A stretch of DNA of 12,774 nucleotides from an uncultured bacterium (GCA_905215625.1 CAJMQQ010000067.1:1-12774); one strand, 5' to 3'. Counted from the first letter of the stretch, positions 1 to 6,716 are shown. Made by a program: numbers and translations. Notes: generated by a model not told the origin, from the sequence alone.

Positions 1-443
1 GATTCGATCTCGGCCCCAGACTCCAGCGATGCTGCGATTTCTTCTCTGCTGACTTCCAGCTTTCCAGCAATCTCTTCCAGAGTCGGTTCCCGTCCCAGAG
101 TGTTTATCATTTCTTCTCTGGCCGCCTGGATTTTAACGCTCATTTCCTTTAGCGACCGGCTTACTTTAATCATTCCGTCATCCCTTAAAAACCGCTTAAT
201 CTCTCCTGCAATCATGGGAACCGCATATGTAGAAAACCGTACTTCAAAACTGGGATCAAATTTGTCAATCGCCTTCATCAGGCCAATGCTTCCAATTTGG
301 AACAAGTCTTCCATCTCATGTCCTCTGCCGGAAAACCGGCGGACAATGCTCCAGATTAATCCTACGTTTTCCATTACCAGACGATCTCTGGCTTCTTTAT
401 CCCCTTCGTGAGACTTCCGGATTAATCTCATCGTCTCGTCCAT
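1..443 (-). CDS. sigF: Forespore RNA polymerase sigma factor SigF (partial, N-terminal 147 residues)
   Basis: This is the sporulation sigma factor that directs early forespore transcription; it is held inactive by SpoIIAB until released through SpoIIAA. The gene runs off the left edge, so only 147 codons are visible. Residues 46-90 carry sigma region 2 (DLFQIGSIGLMKAIDKFD, then VRFSTYAVPMIAGEIKRFLRDDG), followed by KVSRSLKE and the start of region 3 (LGREPTLEEIAGKL). These are close to Bacillus SigF as I recall it. Region 4 lies outside the window. The ATG at 443 is the only reasonable start: an in-frame TAG lies 12 bases upstream, and only 4 bases separate the start from the spoIIAB stop, which suggests translational coupling. 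SigG is the nearest alternative, but the position behind spoIIAA and spoIIAB favours SigF. Confidence 0.95.
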   Translation of the reverse strand, partial: MDETMRLIRKSHEGDKEARDRLVMENVGLIWSIVRRFSGRGHEMEDLFQIGSIGLMKAIDKFDPSFEVRFSTYAVPMIAGEIKRFLRDDGMIKVSRSLKEMSVKIQAAREEMINTLGREPTLEEIAGKLEVSREEIAASLESGAEIE

Positions 444-447
444 GCGC

Positions 448-885
448 TCACCCGCCTATGCGTTTTTTCATGGTGACCTTTGTTCCCTGGCCTGGTTTGC
501 TCTCTACCGTTACTTCATCCATAAATGCTTCCATAAAGGAAAAACCCATTCCGGAACGTTCTCCGGTGGTATCACTGGTATACATAGGCTCCATCGCCTT
601 TTTTAAATCTGCAATCCCCACTCCTTCATCCCGTATGGACAGCGTCAGAAGCGTTCCTGTTCTTTCTGCTTCTATGTAAATCGTTCCCTTTTCTCCCTGA
701 TAGCCATGGATGACTGCATTGGTTACTGCTTCCGAAACTGCTGTTTTTACATCGTCGATTTCTTCCAGGGTGGGATTCATCCTGCTCATAAAAACAGCAA
801 TTACTACCCTGGCAAATTCTTCGTTGCTGGATAAACTGTCTACCTCTATTTTGATTTTCTCGGTTTCTTCTTTTCTATTCTCCAT
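448..885 (-). CDS. spoIIAB: Anti-sigma F factor / serine kinase SpoIIAB
   Basis: SpoIIAB binds and inhibits SigF and phosphorylates SpoIIAA using ATP. The 145-residue length is normal for the family. It has a GHKL (Bergerat) ATPase fold: the N-box with E52 and N56 in SEAVTNAVIHGY, the G1 box DEGVGI at 86-91, and the G2 box SGMGF at 111-115 preceded by an ATP-lid segment (TSDTTGER). The start at 885 has a strong AGGGGAG site just upstream, which overlaps the end of spoIIAA; only 14 bases separate the two genes. It sits in the conserved order spoIIAA-spoIIAB-sigF and has no internal promoter that I can see. RsbW is a related anti-sigma factor, but the neighbours rule it out here. Confidence 0.96.
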   Translation of the reverse strand: MENRKEETEKIKIEVDSLSSNEEFARVVIAVFMSRMNPTLEEIDDVKTAVSEAVTNAVIHGYQGEKGTIYIEAERTGTLLTLSIRDEGVGIADLKKAMEPMYTSDTTGERSGMGFSFMEAFMDEVTVESKPGQGTKVTMKKRIGG

Positions 886-899
886 ATCCGCTCCCCTTT

Positions 900-1238
900 C
901 TAACCGACGATAGCTGCTTCTTTTGTTTCAAAACTAGGCATCAGGCGGGCAATTCCTGCCACTGTCAGAATCCGGTGAACCTGAGGCCCCGCCCCATAAA
1001 GACGAACCTGGCCTCCGCTTCGTTCCATCTGCTTATACCGGTTTAACAGGACTCCGATGCCGGATGAATCCATAAATTCTGTTTTGGAAAAATCAAAAAT
1101 AATCCGATTGATGTAGTTTTCTGCTAAAAGCAGATCCGTTTCATAGCGCAGATTCCGGCAGTTGTGGTGATCCAGTTCTTTGGGCAGATGAATGATCAGA
1201 CACTGCTCCTTTGCTTCGTAAAGAAATGATACTTCCAT
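900..1238 (-). CDS. spoIIAA: Anti-sigma F factor antagonist SpoIIAA
   Basis: This is the STAS-domain partner-switch protein. In its unphosphorylated form it displaces SigF from SpoIIAB, and SpoIIAB inactivates it by phosphorylating a serine. The protein has 112 residues, normal for the family. The phosphorylation motif MDSSGIGVLLNRYKQ (56-70) contains D57 and S58, matching the known site in Bacillus. The frame is open further upstream to 1346, but the ATG at 1238 is chosen because AAGGAGA lies 8 bases ahead of it and because family proteins begin at this point (MEVSFLYE). The upstream codons would run back through the leader and into the terminator of the next gene. It is the first gene of the sporulation cluster. 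Confidence 0.95.
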   Translation of the reverse strand: MEVSFLYEAKEQCLIIHLPKELDHHNCRNLRYETDLLLAENYINRIIFDFSKTEFMDSSGIGVLLNRYKQMERSGGQVRLYGAGPQVHRILTVAGIARLMPSFETKEAAIVG

Positions 1239-1271
1239 GTTGATAATCTCCTTCCGCTTATTTTTTCCATT

Positions 1272-1278
1272 TTCGCCA
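1272..1278 (-). promoter_or_regulatory. Spo0A-box-like site upstream of spoIIAA
   Basis: The minus strand reads TGGCGAA, an exact match to the 0A box TGNCGAA, 33 bases ahead of the spoIIAA start. Spo0A is known to activate spoIIA in Bacillus. The same bases (GGCGAAA) also resemble a sigma-H -10 element (RNNGAAT), so the site may instead be part of a promoter. A match this short could be chance. Confidence 0.4.
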
Positions 1279-1281
1279 AAA

Positions 1282-1310
1282 AATATACCAGGAAAAACTG
1301 CCGCTGGCAG
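1282..1310 (-). promoter_or_regulatory. Possible spoIIA promoter (weak)
   Basis: On the minus strand, CTGCCA (1305-1310) and TATATT (1282-1287) are separated by 17 bases, which gives a weak sigma-A-like promoter. In Bacillus the spoIIA operon uses sigma-H. I do not find a clean AGGAWWT -35 element here, so the true promoter is uncertain. Confidence 0.3.
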
Positions 1311-1331
1311 ATTTTCCGGATGCCTGGCACC

Positions 1332-1375
1332 AAAAAAAGACATCACGAAATCTGGTTTTCTTTCGTAATGTCTTT
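1332..1375 (-). terminator. Rho-independent terminator after the TPR gene
   Basis: The minus strand has a 14-base stem (AAGACATTACGAAA pairing with TTTCGTGATGTCTT, with one G-U type wobble), a short loop, and then seven T. It starts 28 bases past the TPR-protein stop and separates that unit from spoIIAA. Read on the plus strand it is followed by a poorer TCTTTTCTCT tract. Confidence 0.85.
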
Positions 1376-1403
1376 TCTCTTCCCGATTGGGCTGCTTTAT
1401 TTG

Positions 1404-2984
1404 CTAATTGATATTGTTCACTGGAACGGTTTCCGAAACTGGTTCTTCTGGCTGGTCAGCTTCTGTCTCCTGAGGCTGGGCCTGGGTCTGAGGCTGGGCC
1501 TGGGTCTGAGGCTGGGTCTGGGTCTCCTGACGGGACGTTTCTCCCCTGCTGCCAGAAGAATTACTATTTCCAGTATTCTGCTGGGTGCTGTCTGATTCAC
1601 CAGCGTTTCCGCTGCCTTGTCCGTCAGCCTCCGTCGCCGGTTCTGTCTGGCTCTGTCCGGCAGCAGACGTGGGCAGTCCCATTTCTCCCATAGCAGATGC
1701 TGCCTGGGAAGCCTGAGCGCTTTCCGGAAAGCTGGTAATAATCCTGCTGAAGCACTGTCTGGCATTTTCAGTATCACCTTTATCCTGGTATAAGCGTCCT
1801 AACAGATAAGTAGCCGATGGGTTGTCCGGATTGATCTCCAGACTTTTCTGATAATACTCTATGGCCTGTTCTTTCTGTCCGGAATTCCATGCAGTCGTCC
1901 CCAGATCTTCTAATGTCTGATATCCTGTCGTCTGCATATCGGCAGTCACTGCATTGGCAATTTCCAGAACGCTCTGGTCGGTAATCAGAGAGGTATCCAG
2001 ATCCACATACTGCTTTGCAACTGACATAATATCTTCATTGCGGTATGCCTGTAAAATACCAATCATAATCTGATACTGCTTTAATACCAGGCCCGTATCT
2101 CCCTCAATGGTAGTAAGCTTATTTTCCATATCCTGGGACTTAGACTGGAGCTCCTCATAAGAAGCCTGAAGCGCATCCAGCTCCTGGTTCTTCTCATTTA
2201 ACTTCTGGCTATAGGTAATAATCTCCTCGTTGTGCTTGTTGCTTAAGGCCCGCGCACTAGGCGGCATAATCAGAAAATACGTTACCATAACGCCTAACAC
2301 CAGGCCGGCCAGAATGTTTAGAATGCTCTGCCATCCTGTATTTTCTTTATATGTAGGCGGCATAATTACATCATCATCCTGCATCTGGTGATGAGAAAAC
2401 GCATTTTTCAGCTTCCGCTTTTCCACATCCGCCTTGCCGGTATTCTTCTTAACAATAGACATATACCACTGTGCTTTTGGATTATTCCGGTCAATCTGAA
2501 GAACCTTATACAAGGATCGTCCTGCTTTTGGATAGTCTTCGTGATACATATAAAGGGCTGCTAACAGCAGATGGGCTTTTACAAAATGAGGATTGTCTTC
2601 GACTACCCTGGTCAGCTGTAAAATCGCCAGATCATCGCTGTCATGCTGGGCATACCAGAGAGCCTGGTTATACTTTTTTACATTCTGATCCACCACTTCC
2701 AGACGTCCTGGTTTTCTCTGGATCTCGTCCAGATAGCGATCCGCCGGATTGTCTGCCGGATGCAGATTGGTGCTGATAACCCACTGGACTAACGCGTCAG
2801 ACACTTCTCCCATTTCATAATAAATCAGTCCCAAAAGATTTCTGGCATCCATCTGGTATTTATCAAAATGGAGACTCTTTTTTAAGCAGTCCACTGCTCC
2901 GGAAAGGTCTCTGATATTTGCTTTTTCCAAACCCAGATTGTAAAAACTGTTGGCAATCTGGCGGTTCCGTTTTACATAATCCAT
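1404..2984 (-). CDS. Membrane-anchored TPR-repeat protein of unknown role
   Basis: The 526-residue protein appears to act as a scaffold across the membrane; I do not recognise a named function. TPR-like helices fill residues 8-77 and 105-180 (for example A137-HLLLAALYMYHEDYPKAG). A single hydrophobic segment follows at about 221-240 (ILNILAGLVLGVMVTYFLIM). A Glu/Gln-rich coiled coil lies at 250-295, further TPRs at 355-420 (EQAIEYYQKSLEINPDNPSATYLLGRLY), and a low-complexity Ser/Gln/Thr/Glu tail runs from 440 to the end. With no signal peptide, the N-terminal TPRs are probably cytoplasmic and the rest outside. The tail contains three copies of an 18-base repeat. It starts 5 bases after the upstream 49-residue gene, so the two are probably translated from one message. 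Neighbouring spoIIA suggests, but does not show, a link to sporulation or the cell envelope. Confidence 0.85.
   Translation of the reverse strand: MDYVKRNRQIANSFYNLGLEKANIRDLSGAVDCLKKSLHFDKYQMDARNLLGLIYYEMGEVSDALVQWVISTNLHPADNPADRYLDEIQRKPGRLEVVDQNVKKYNQALWYAQHDSDDLAILQLTRVVEDNPHFVKAHLLLAALYMYHEDYPKAGRSLYKVLQIDRNNPKAQWYMSIVKKNTGKADVEKRKLKNAFSHHQMQDDDVIMPPTYKENTGWQSILNILAGLVLGVMVTYFLIMPPSARALSNKHNEEIITYSQKLNEKNQELDALQASYEELQSKSQDMENKLTTIEGDTGLVLKQYQIMIGILQAYRNEDIMSVAKQYVDLDTSLITDQSVLEIANAVTADMQTTGYQTLEDLGTTAWNSGQKEQAIEYYQKSLEINPDNPSATYLLGRLYQDKGDTENARQCFSRIITSFPESAQASQAASAMGEMGLPTSAAGQSQTEPATEADGQGSGNAGESDSTQQNTGNSNSSGSRGETSRQETQTQPQTQAQPQTQAQPQETEADQPEEPVSETVPVNNIN
1473..1526 (-). repeat. Three tandem 18-base repeats in the TPR gene
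   Basis: There are three consecutive 18-base units (1473-1490, 1491-1508, 1509-1526). The first two are identical; the third differs at two positions. The length is a multiple of three, so the frame is kept. On the minus strand they encode QTQAQP, QTQAQP and ETQTQP within the low-complexity tail. Confidence 0.9.
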
Positions 2985-2989
2985 GCCTG

Positions 2990-3139
2990 CTATTCCCTGA
3001 CTTCCTTAATCATTTCCATCATAATATCGGTCATATCCGTTAAGTCGCTTTTCACAATCTCGTCTGCGATTTCCTCTACGTCCAGACTGGGTTTAAAGCG
3101 GCTGAGTTCTTCTTCAAAATTAATAATTGATTCTGCCAT
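2990..3139 (-). CDS. Small acidic protein of 49 residues, unknown function
   Basis: The protein reads MAESIINFEEELSRF followed by KPSLDVEEIADEIV and a Met/Asp-rich end (DLTDMTDIMMEMIKEVRE). It is strongly acidic, probably all helical, and has no signal peptide, membrane segment or Cys. The frame is open further back, to an ATG at 3205, but that longer start would fall in the -35 box of the promoter. The ATG at 3139 has AAAGGAG 6 bases ahead, so it is preferred. It is the first gene of a unit with the TPR protein, 5 bases upstream of it, which suggests a partner or regulator of that protein. I do not recognise a named family. Confidence 0.75.
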   Translation of the reverse strand: MAESIINFEEELSRFKPSLDVEEIADEIVKSDLTDMTDIMMEMIKEVRE

Positions 3140-3145
3140 AATGCT

Positions 3146-3152
3146 CTCCTTT
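3146..3152 (-). promoter_or_regulatory. Ribosome binding site fixing the 49-residue gene start
   Basis: AAAGGAG on the minus strand lies 6 bases before the ATG at 3139. The alternative upstream start at 3205 has no such site. Confidence 0.8.
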
Positions 3153-3175
3153 TGTACTTCTGCAATACACATAAA

Positions 3176-3205
3176 ATTATATAATAAGACCTTACCTTTG
3201 TGCAA
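3176..3205 (-). promoter_or_regulatory. Sigma-A-type promoter of the 49-residue protein/TPR unit
   Basis: The minus strand has a perfect TATAAT (3176-3181) and a weak TTGCAC (3200-3205), separated by 18 bases. The transcript would start near 3169, leaving a leader of about 30 bases before the ATG at 3139. Confidence 0.6.
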
Positions 3206-3266
3206 CCATATTCTTTCGGGCTTTTTCGGCCAAATACGTCAATTCTGTGCCTATCCATACAAAAAA

Positions 3267-3950
3267 TCAGGAATTAGAAGTAGGAATATAAGGAATCAGC
3301 ACTCCTGCCACGCTAGTAATCGGCATGGTCTGCAGCCAGATATGACCTGGTCCGGTAATGACTGTATTAAACAGTCCCTCACCTCCAAACAGGACGTTTT
3401 TCACTCCTGTAACCATCTGGATATCCATCTGGCAGCTGGCCGTCATAGCTGCTAAATATCCGCTGTCTACAATAATCTGCTGGCCTGCTCCCAGTTCATA
3501 CTCCACCACATGGCCGTCAAATTCCGCAAATGCAATTCCTCTTCCAGATAATTTCTGAAGGATAAATCCTTCTCCTCCAAACAGTCCGGAGCCAAATTTT
3601 TTATGGAAATGGGTGGAAAGTTCTACTCCGCTTTCTGCTGCCAAGAACCCGCTTTTCTGTAAAATCAGCTCATTTCCAGGCCCTATCTCAAAGGCTTTAA
3701 TTGCCCCAGGAAAGCTGGATGCAAAGGCAATCAGTCCCTGTCCTCCCTGGGCTGTATAGATATTCTGGAACAACGCTTCTCCCGAAAACATACGTCCAAA
3801 CATCTTTCCAATGCCGCCGTTGCTTCCTGTCTCCATCTTCATATTCGGGGACATCCAGGCCATAGATCCCCGTTCTGTAATCATCTTCTCCCCGGCCTCC
3901 AGCTGACAGATTACTACTGGAAGTGTGTCGCCTTCAATCTTATAGCGCAT
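3267..3950 (-). CDS. AIM24 / TIGR00266 family protein
   Basis: This 227-residue protein belongs to the AIM24 family (older name DUF124, TIGR00266), a beta-rich fold found in bacteria and in a mitochondrial protein. Its biochemical role is not established. Family features are an early ITERGSMAWMSPNMKMET (about 25-42), a Gly-rich NGGIGKMFGRMFSGE, the FQNIYTAQGGQG segment, and a repeated FGGEG motif (about 123-128 and 190-194) marking internal pseudo-symmetry. There is no signal peptide or membrane segment. The start at 3950 is chosen because AGGAGGG lies 6 bases ahead; the frame extends 11 codons further back, but without an equally good site. It is monocistronic, divergent from the hydrolase gene at 4122. 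I see no clear terminator before the promoter at 3205. Confidence 0.85.
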   Translation of the reverse strand: MRYKIEGDTLPVVICQLEAGEKMITERGSMAWMSPNMKMETGSNGGIGKMFGRMFSGEALFQNIYTAQGGQGLIAFASSFPGAIKAFEIGPGNELILQKSGFLAAESGVELSTHFHKKFGSGLFGGEGFILQKLSGRGIAFAEFDGHVVEYELGAGQQIIVDSGYLAAMTASCQMDIQMVTGVKNVLFGGEGLFNTVITGPGHIWLQTMPITSVAGVLIPYIPTSNS

Positions 3951-3956
3951 TCTTTG

Positions 3957-3963
3957 CCCTCCT
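3957..3963 (-). promoter_or_regulatory. Ribosome binding site fixing the AIM24 gene start
   Basis: AGGAGGG on the minus strand, 6 bases before the ATG at 3950, favours this start over the in-frame ATG at 3983. Confidence 0.8.
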
Positions 3964-3997
3964 ATTTTTTGAATTTTCTGCATTGCGATGTAGTTCT

Positions 3998-4026
3998 ATT
4001 ATAGAAAGGAAAAGACGGAAAGGCAA
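3998..4026 (-). promoter_or_regulatory. Sigma-A-type promoter of the AIM24 gene
   Basis: The minus strand has TTGCCT (4021-4026) and a perfect TATAAT (3998-4003), with the ideal 17-base spacing. The leader to the ATG at 3950 is about 40 bases. Confidence 0.7.
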
Positions 4027-4068
4027 GAAATTTTCTATTAAGGTTTTCTATCAAATTTCCACATATCG

Positions 4069-4077
4069 TGGTATACT
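4069..4077 (+). promoter_or_regulatory. Extended -10 promoter of the hydrolase gene
   Basis: TGG-TATACT (TATACT at 4072-4077) is an extended -10 element; no good -35 is visible. The transcript would begin near 4084. A small hairpin (GGCAG/CTGCC) lies at about 4094-4108, just ahead of the AAAGGA ribosome binding site. Confidence 0.5.
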
Positions 4078-4121
4078 GGATGAAATGAAAGCGGCAGATT
4101 CGCTGCCAGAAAGGATGCTCT

Positions 4122-5063
4122 ATGAACTCACAACCCCATAAATTTTTCCAAAAAACGTTTTCCGTGGTCTCCCGCCAGGACGGACTGGTTTTAGATGTTC
4201 TGGCGCTTGTACCAGAAAACCCAAAAGCCATCGTACAGCTGGCCCATGGTATGTGCGAACACAAAGAACGGTATCTTCCTTTTATGGAGTATCTGGCCGG
4301 TCTTGGATTTCTCTGTGTAATAAATGATCACAGAGGGCATGGAAAAAGCGTGCGAAGCATGGAAGATCTGGGTTATTTTTATGCCAACGGAGGGCCGGCC
4401 CTGGTAAACGATCTCCATCAGATTACCTGCATGATCCGGAAAAAATACCCTGACCTTCCTCTCTTTCTCTTCGGACATAGTATGGGATCTTTGGCGGCGC
4501 GGGTCTATTTAAAGTATTACGAAAAGGATTTGGACGGCCTGGTTATCTGCGGTTCTCCCAGCAATCAGCCTATGGCCGGATTTGGCCTTCACCTAGTCCG
4601 CCTGCTTTCCCGCATAAAAGGCAGCCATGCCAGAAGTCCTCTGGTAAACCAGTTGTTTTCCGCGTCTTTTGAAAAACCGTTCCAGTCAGAAGGAATCGTT
4701 CACGCCTGGATTTCCAAAGACCGATCCGTAGTAGAAGCTTACAACGCCAGTCCTTACTGTAATTTTACCTTTACCCTTAATGGCTACGAATCCCTTTTAT
4801 GGCTGGTACAGCAGACCTACAGTAAAAACGGATGGACCGTCAGAAAACCAGATCTTCCGGTTCTCTTTGTGTCTGGTTCTGACGATCCCTGCATGGTTTC
4901 AAAAAAGAAGTTTCAGGAAGCTGTGGAAACACTTAGAAAAGCCGGCTACAAAAACGTATCTGCCAAACTGTATTCCGGCCTTCGCCATGAGATTTTAAAC
5001 GAAAAAGAGAGATGCCTGGTCTACAAGGACATCTCTGCTTTCTTTAGTCGTGTTCTATCGTAG
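4122..5063 (+). CDS. Alpha/beta hydrolase, monoglyceride lipase / lysophospholipase type
   Basis: This 313-residue protein is a probable cytoplasmic serine hydrolase of the Hydrolase_4 (serine aminopeptidase S33, PldB-like) group, acting on a monoacylglycerol or lysophospholipid-type ester. The substrate is inferred from the family. The nucleophile elbow GHSMG (118-122) puts the catalytic serine at S120. The oxyanion strand is QLAHGMCEHKERY (39-51), with the family NDHRGHGKS at 68-76. The acid is D254 or D255 in VSGSDDP, and the histidine is H289 in SGLRHE. There is no signal peptide. The start is supported by AAAGGA 8 bases ahead. It stands alone on the plus strand, and its last 20 bases overlap the convergent methylase gene. 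Confidence 0.9.
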   Translation: MNSQPHKFFQKTFSVVSRQDGLVLDVLALVPENPKAIVQLAHGMCEHKERYLPFMEYLAGLGFLCVINDHRGHGKSVRSMEDLGYFYANGGPALVNDLHQITCMIRKKYPDLPLFLFGHSMGSLAARVYLKYYEKDLDGLVICGSPSNQPMAGFGLHLVRLLSRIKGSHARSPLVNQLFSASFEKPFQSEGIVHAWISKDRSVVEAYNASPYCNFTFTLNGYESLLWLVQQTYSKNGWTVRKPDLPVLFVSGSDDPCMVSKKKFQEAVETLRKAGYKNVSAKLYSGLRHEILNEKERCLVYKDISAFFSRVLS

Positions 5064-5844
5064 TACATACTTTTTTCAGTCTTTTTTCGGAAACGGAAAG
5101 GTATTCTTCACAGTTCTCAATGCCAATAAACTTCCTTCCATACCGTAAAGCTGCCACTCCTGTTGTGCCGGATCCGCAAAATGGATCCAGCACCAGCTGG
5201 CCTTCTTTTGTGGAAGCCAGAACAATCCGTTCCAATAGATATTCCGGCTTCTGGGTCGGATGCTTTCCTTCCGTTTTTTCCGAAGGCCTGGTCAGACTCC
5301 CCACCCACACATCTTTCATCTGCTTTCCGCCGTTTTGTTCTTTCATCACTTCATAATTAAAGAGATGCCTGGACGTCTTCTCATTCTTCTGTGCCCATAA
5401 AATGGTCTCTGTCGAATGGGTAAAACAACGGCAGGCCAGATTGGGCGGCGGGTTGGTCTTCTGCCAGGTAATGTTGTTGATAATCTTAAACCCTTCCTGT
5501 TCTAACGCCATCCCAATGGAATAAATATTGTGAAGGGTTCCGGAAATCCAGATGCTCCCGTCCGGCTTTAAGATTTTTCTGCACAGCCGAATCCACCGTC
5601 GGTTAAACCTGTGCTTTTCCATCAGGCTGTCTGCCTTGTCCCAGTCACCTTTATTGACGGACACCATTTTTCCTCCCTGACAGGTAATTCCGTTATTGCT
5701 TAAAAAATAGGGTGGATCTGCAAAAATCATATCTATGGTTTCCGGTTTTATTTTTTTCAGTACCTGGAAACAATCTCCCAGCACCAGTTTACAATCCGGC
5801 GTCTCATAATAAATGGGAAGCCGCCTGCTTAAAACGCTGTCCAT
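5044..5844 (-). CDS. dpnA: DpnA-like DNA adenine methyltransferase (M2 of a DpnII-type system)
   Basis: This 266-residue beta-class amino-methyltransferase has the catalytic motif IV DPPY at 43-46 first and the AdoMet motif DPFCGSGTT at 220-228 last, with HPTQKP at 195-200 between them. The stretches GDWDK (66-70), SGTLHNIYSIGMALEQEGFK (101-120), FTHSTETILWA and GGKQMKDVW match, from memory, the DpnA protein of the DpnII system. DpnA methylates GATC, also in single-stranded DNA, and protects incoming plasmid DNA during transformation. It starts 10 bases after the Dam-like gene, with AAGGAG overlapping that gene's stop, so the two are coupled as in dpnM-dpnA. No endonuclease gene follows: its 3' end overlaps the opposite-strand hydrolase gene by 20 bases. 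GATC specificity is inferred from the family. Confidence 0.88.
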   Translation of the reverse strand: MDSVLSRRLPIYYETPDCKLVLGDCFQVLKKIKPETIDMIFADPPYFLSNNGITCQGGKMVSVNKGDWDKADSLMEKHRFNRRWIRLCRKILKPDGSIWISGTLHNIYSIGMALEQEGFKIINNITWQKTNPPPNLACRCFTHSTETILWAQKNEKTSRHLFNYEVMKEQNGGKQMKDVWVGSLTRPSEKTEGKHPTQKPEYLLERIVLASTKEGQLVLDPFCGSGTTGVAALRYGRKFIGIENCEEYLSVSEKRLKKVCTTIEHD

Positions 5845-5854
5845 GCTGCGCTCC

Positions 5855-6688
5855 TTAAAAATTACAGATAATGACCTCTTCCCCGACCCGGTTTGCCGCG
5901 TCGGAATTAATCATCCTCTTTACGCTTACTGCATCTATCTGGTAGCCTTTTCCATCGTACAGCTCGTGAATTAAGTCTGTATTGTGATTGGTCAGCATAC
6001 AGTAACATCCCCGGCTGGTCAGATCATCAAATAATCTGGCCAGCCTTTTATGGCTTTCTATGTCAAATCCTTCTTTTGTATAAGATTCAAAGGAAACGGG
6101 ATTTAACGGGGCATAAGGACTGTCGATAAATACAAAGTCGCCGTCTTCTGCCGTCTGGCACGCATCTTCAAAATCTCCATTTAAAAGCTCAATTGTCTTT
6201 AAATATTCAGATACTGCCAGAATATTTTCCCGACTGCAGGATTTCTGTCGGCTGTTGTTGTAAGGGACATTAAACAGGCCTTTTGCATTGACCCGGTAAA
6301 GGCCGTTAAAGCAATGCTTATTTAAAAATACAAATAATGCGGCTAGTTCTTCGTCCAGTTCTCCCTCTGTCAGTTTCCGGTTATAGTTTTCCCGCATGGC
6401 ATAGTAATAGGCCTTTCCATCTTCCCACATGGCTTCGTCCAGCCTTTCGATGGATGCAAGAAATCCTTCCGGATCGGTCTGAATCTGCCGGTACGTATGA
6501 ATCAGTTCCCGATTAATGTCATTTATCAGCGCGTCTTTTGGAAGAAGTTCCAATACTACGGCTCCGCCCCCTACAAATGGCTCATAATACCGTTTGTAAT
6601 GTTCCGGCATCCGTTCTTTTATCTGGGGTAATAATTGCCTCTTTCCGCCAGCCCATTTTACAAAAGGCGCTGCCTGTCTGCTTGTCAT
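5855..6688 (-). CDS. dam: Dam / DpnM-like DNA adenine methyltransferase
   Basis: This 277-residue alpha-class N6-adenine methyltransferase probably modifies GATC. Motif X, KWAGGKRQLL, is at 11-20. Motif I, YYEPFVGGGAV (34-44), binds AdoMet, and INDIN follows at 55-59. The Dam-type segment NKHCFNGLYRVN is at 123-134. The catalytic motif IV reads DSPY (189-192) instead of the usual DPPY, followed by APLNPVSFESYTKEGF as in the Dam family; TNHN is at 233-236. All the rest looks complete, so activity is plausible but not certain. The start at 6688 has GAGGAA upstream. It lies 28 bases after valS with no visible promoter or terminator, so it is probably read from the valS transcript. Whether it is a solitary regulatory methylase or a restriction-system leftover is open. 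Confidence 0.9.
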   Translation of the reverse strand: MTSRQAAPFVKWAGGKRQLLPQIKERMPEHYKRYYEPFVGGGAVVLELLPKDALINDINRELIHTYRQIQTDPEGFLASIERLDEAMWEDGKAYYYAMRENYNRKLTEGELDEELAALFVFLNKHCFNGLYRVNAKGLFNVPYNNSRQKSCSRENILAVSEYLKTIELLNGDFEDACQTAEDGDFVFIDSPYAPLNPVSFESYTKEGFDIESHKRLARLFDDLTSRGCYCMLTNHNTDLIHELYDGKGYQIDAVSVKRMINSDAANRVGEEVIICNF

Positions 6689-6716
6689 ACTTGATTCCTC
6701 GTCTCTAAACGCCCGA

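Noticed and set aside
1473..1526. Tandem repeats as a CRISPR array.
   Set aside because: The units are directly adjacent with no spacers and are in frame within a low-complexity coding tail.
1320..1595. Plus-strand open frame with Leu/Gly/Arg-rich repeats over the TPR gene tail.
   Set aside because: It is the antisense reading of the 18-base repeats, starts in the terminator and has no ribosome binding site.
3140..3205. A longer N-terminus (MHKGKV...) for the 49-residue protein.
   Set aside because: It would start within the -35 element and lacks a ribosome binding site, whereas the ATG at 3139 has a strong one.
4122..5063. The plus-strand gene as the missing DpnII-type endonuclease.
   Set aside because: It has a clear GHSMG nucleophile elbow and alpha/beta hydrolase layout, and lies on the opposite strand from the methylases.
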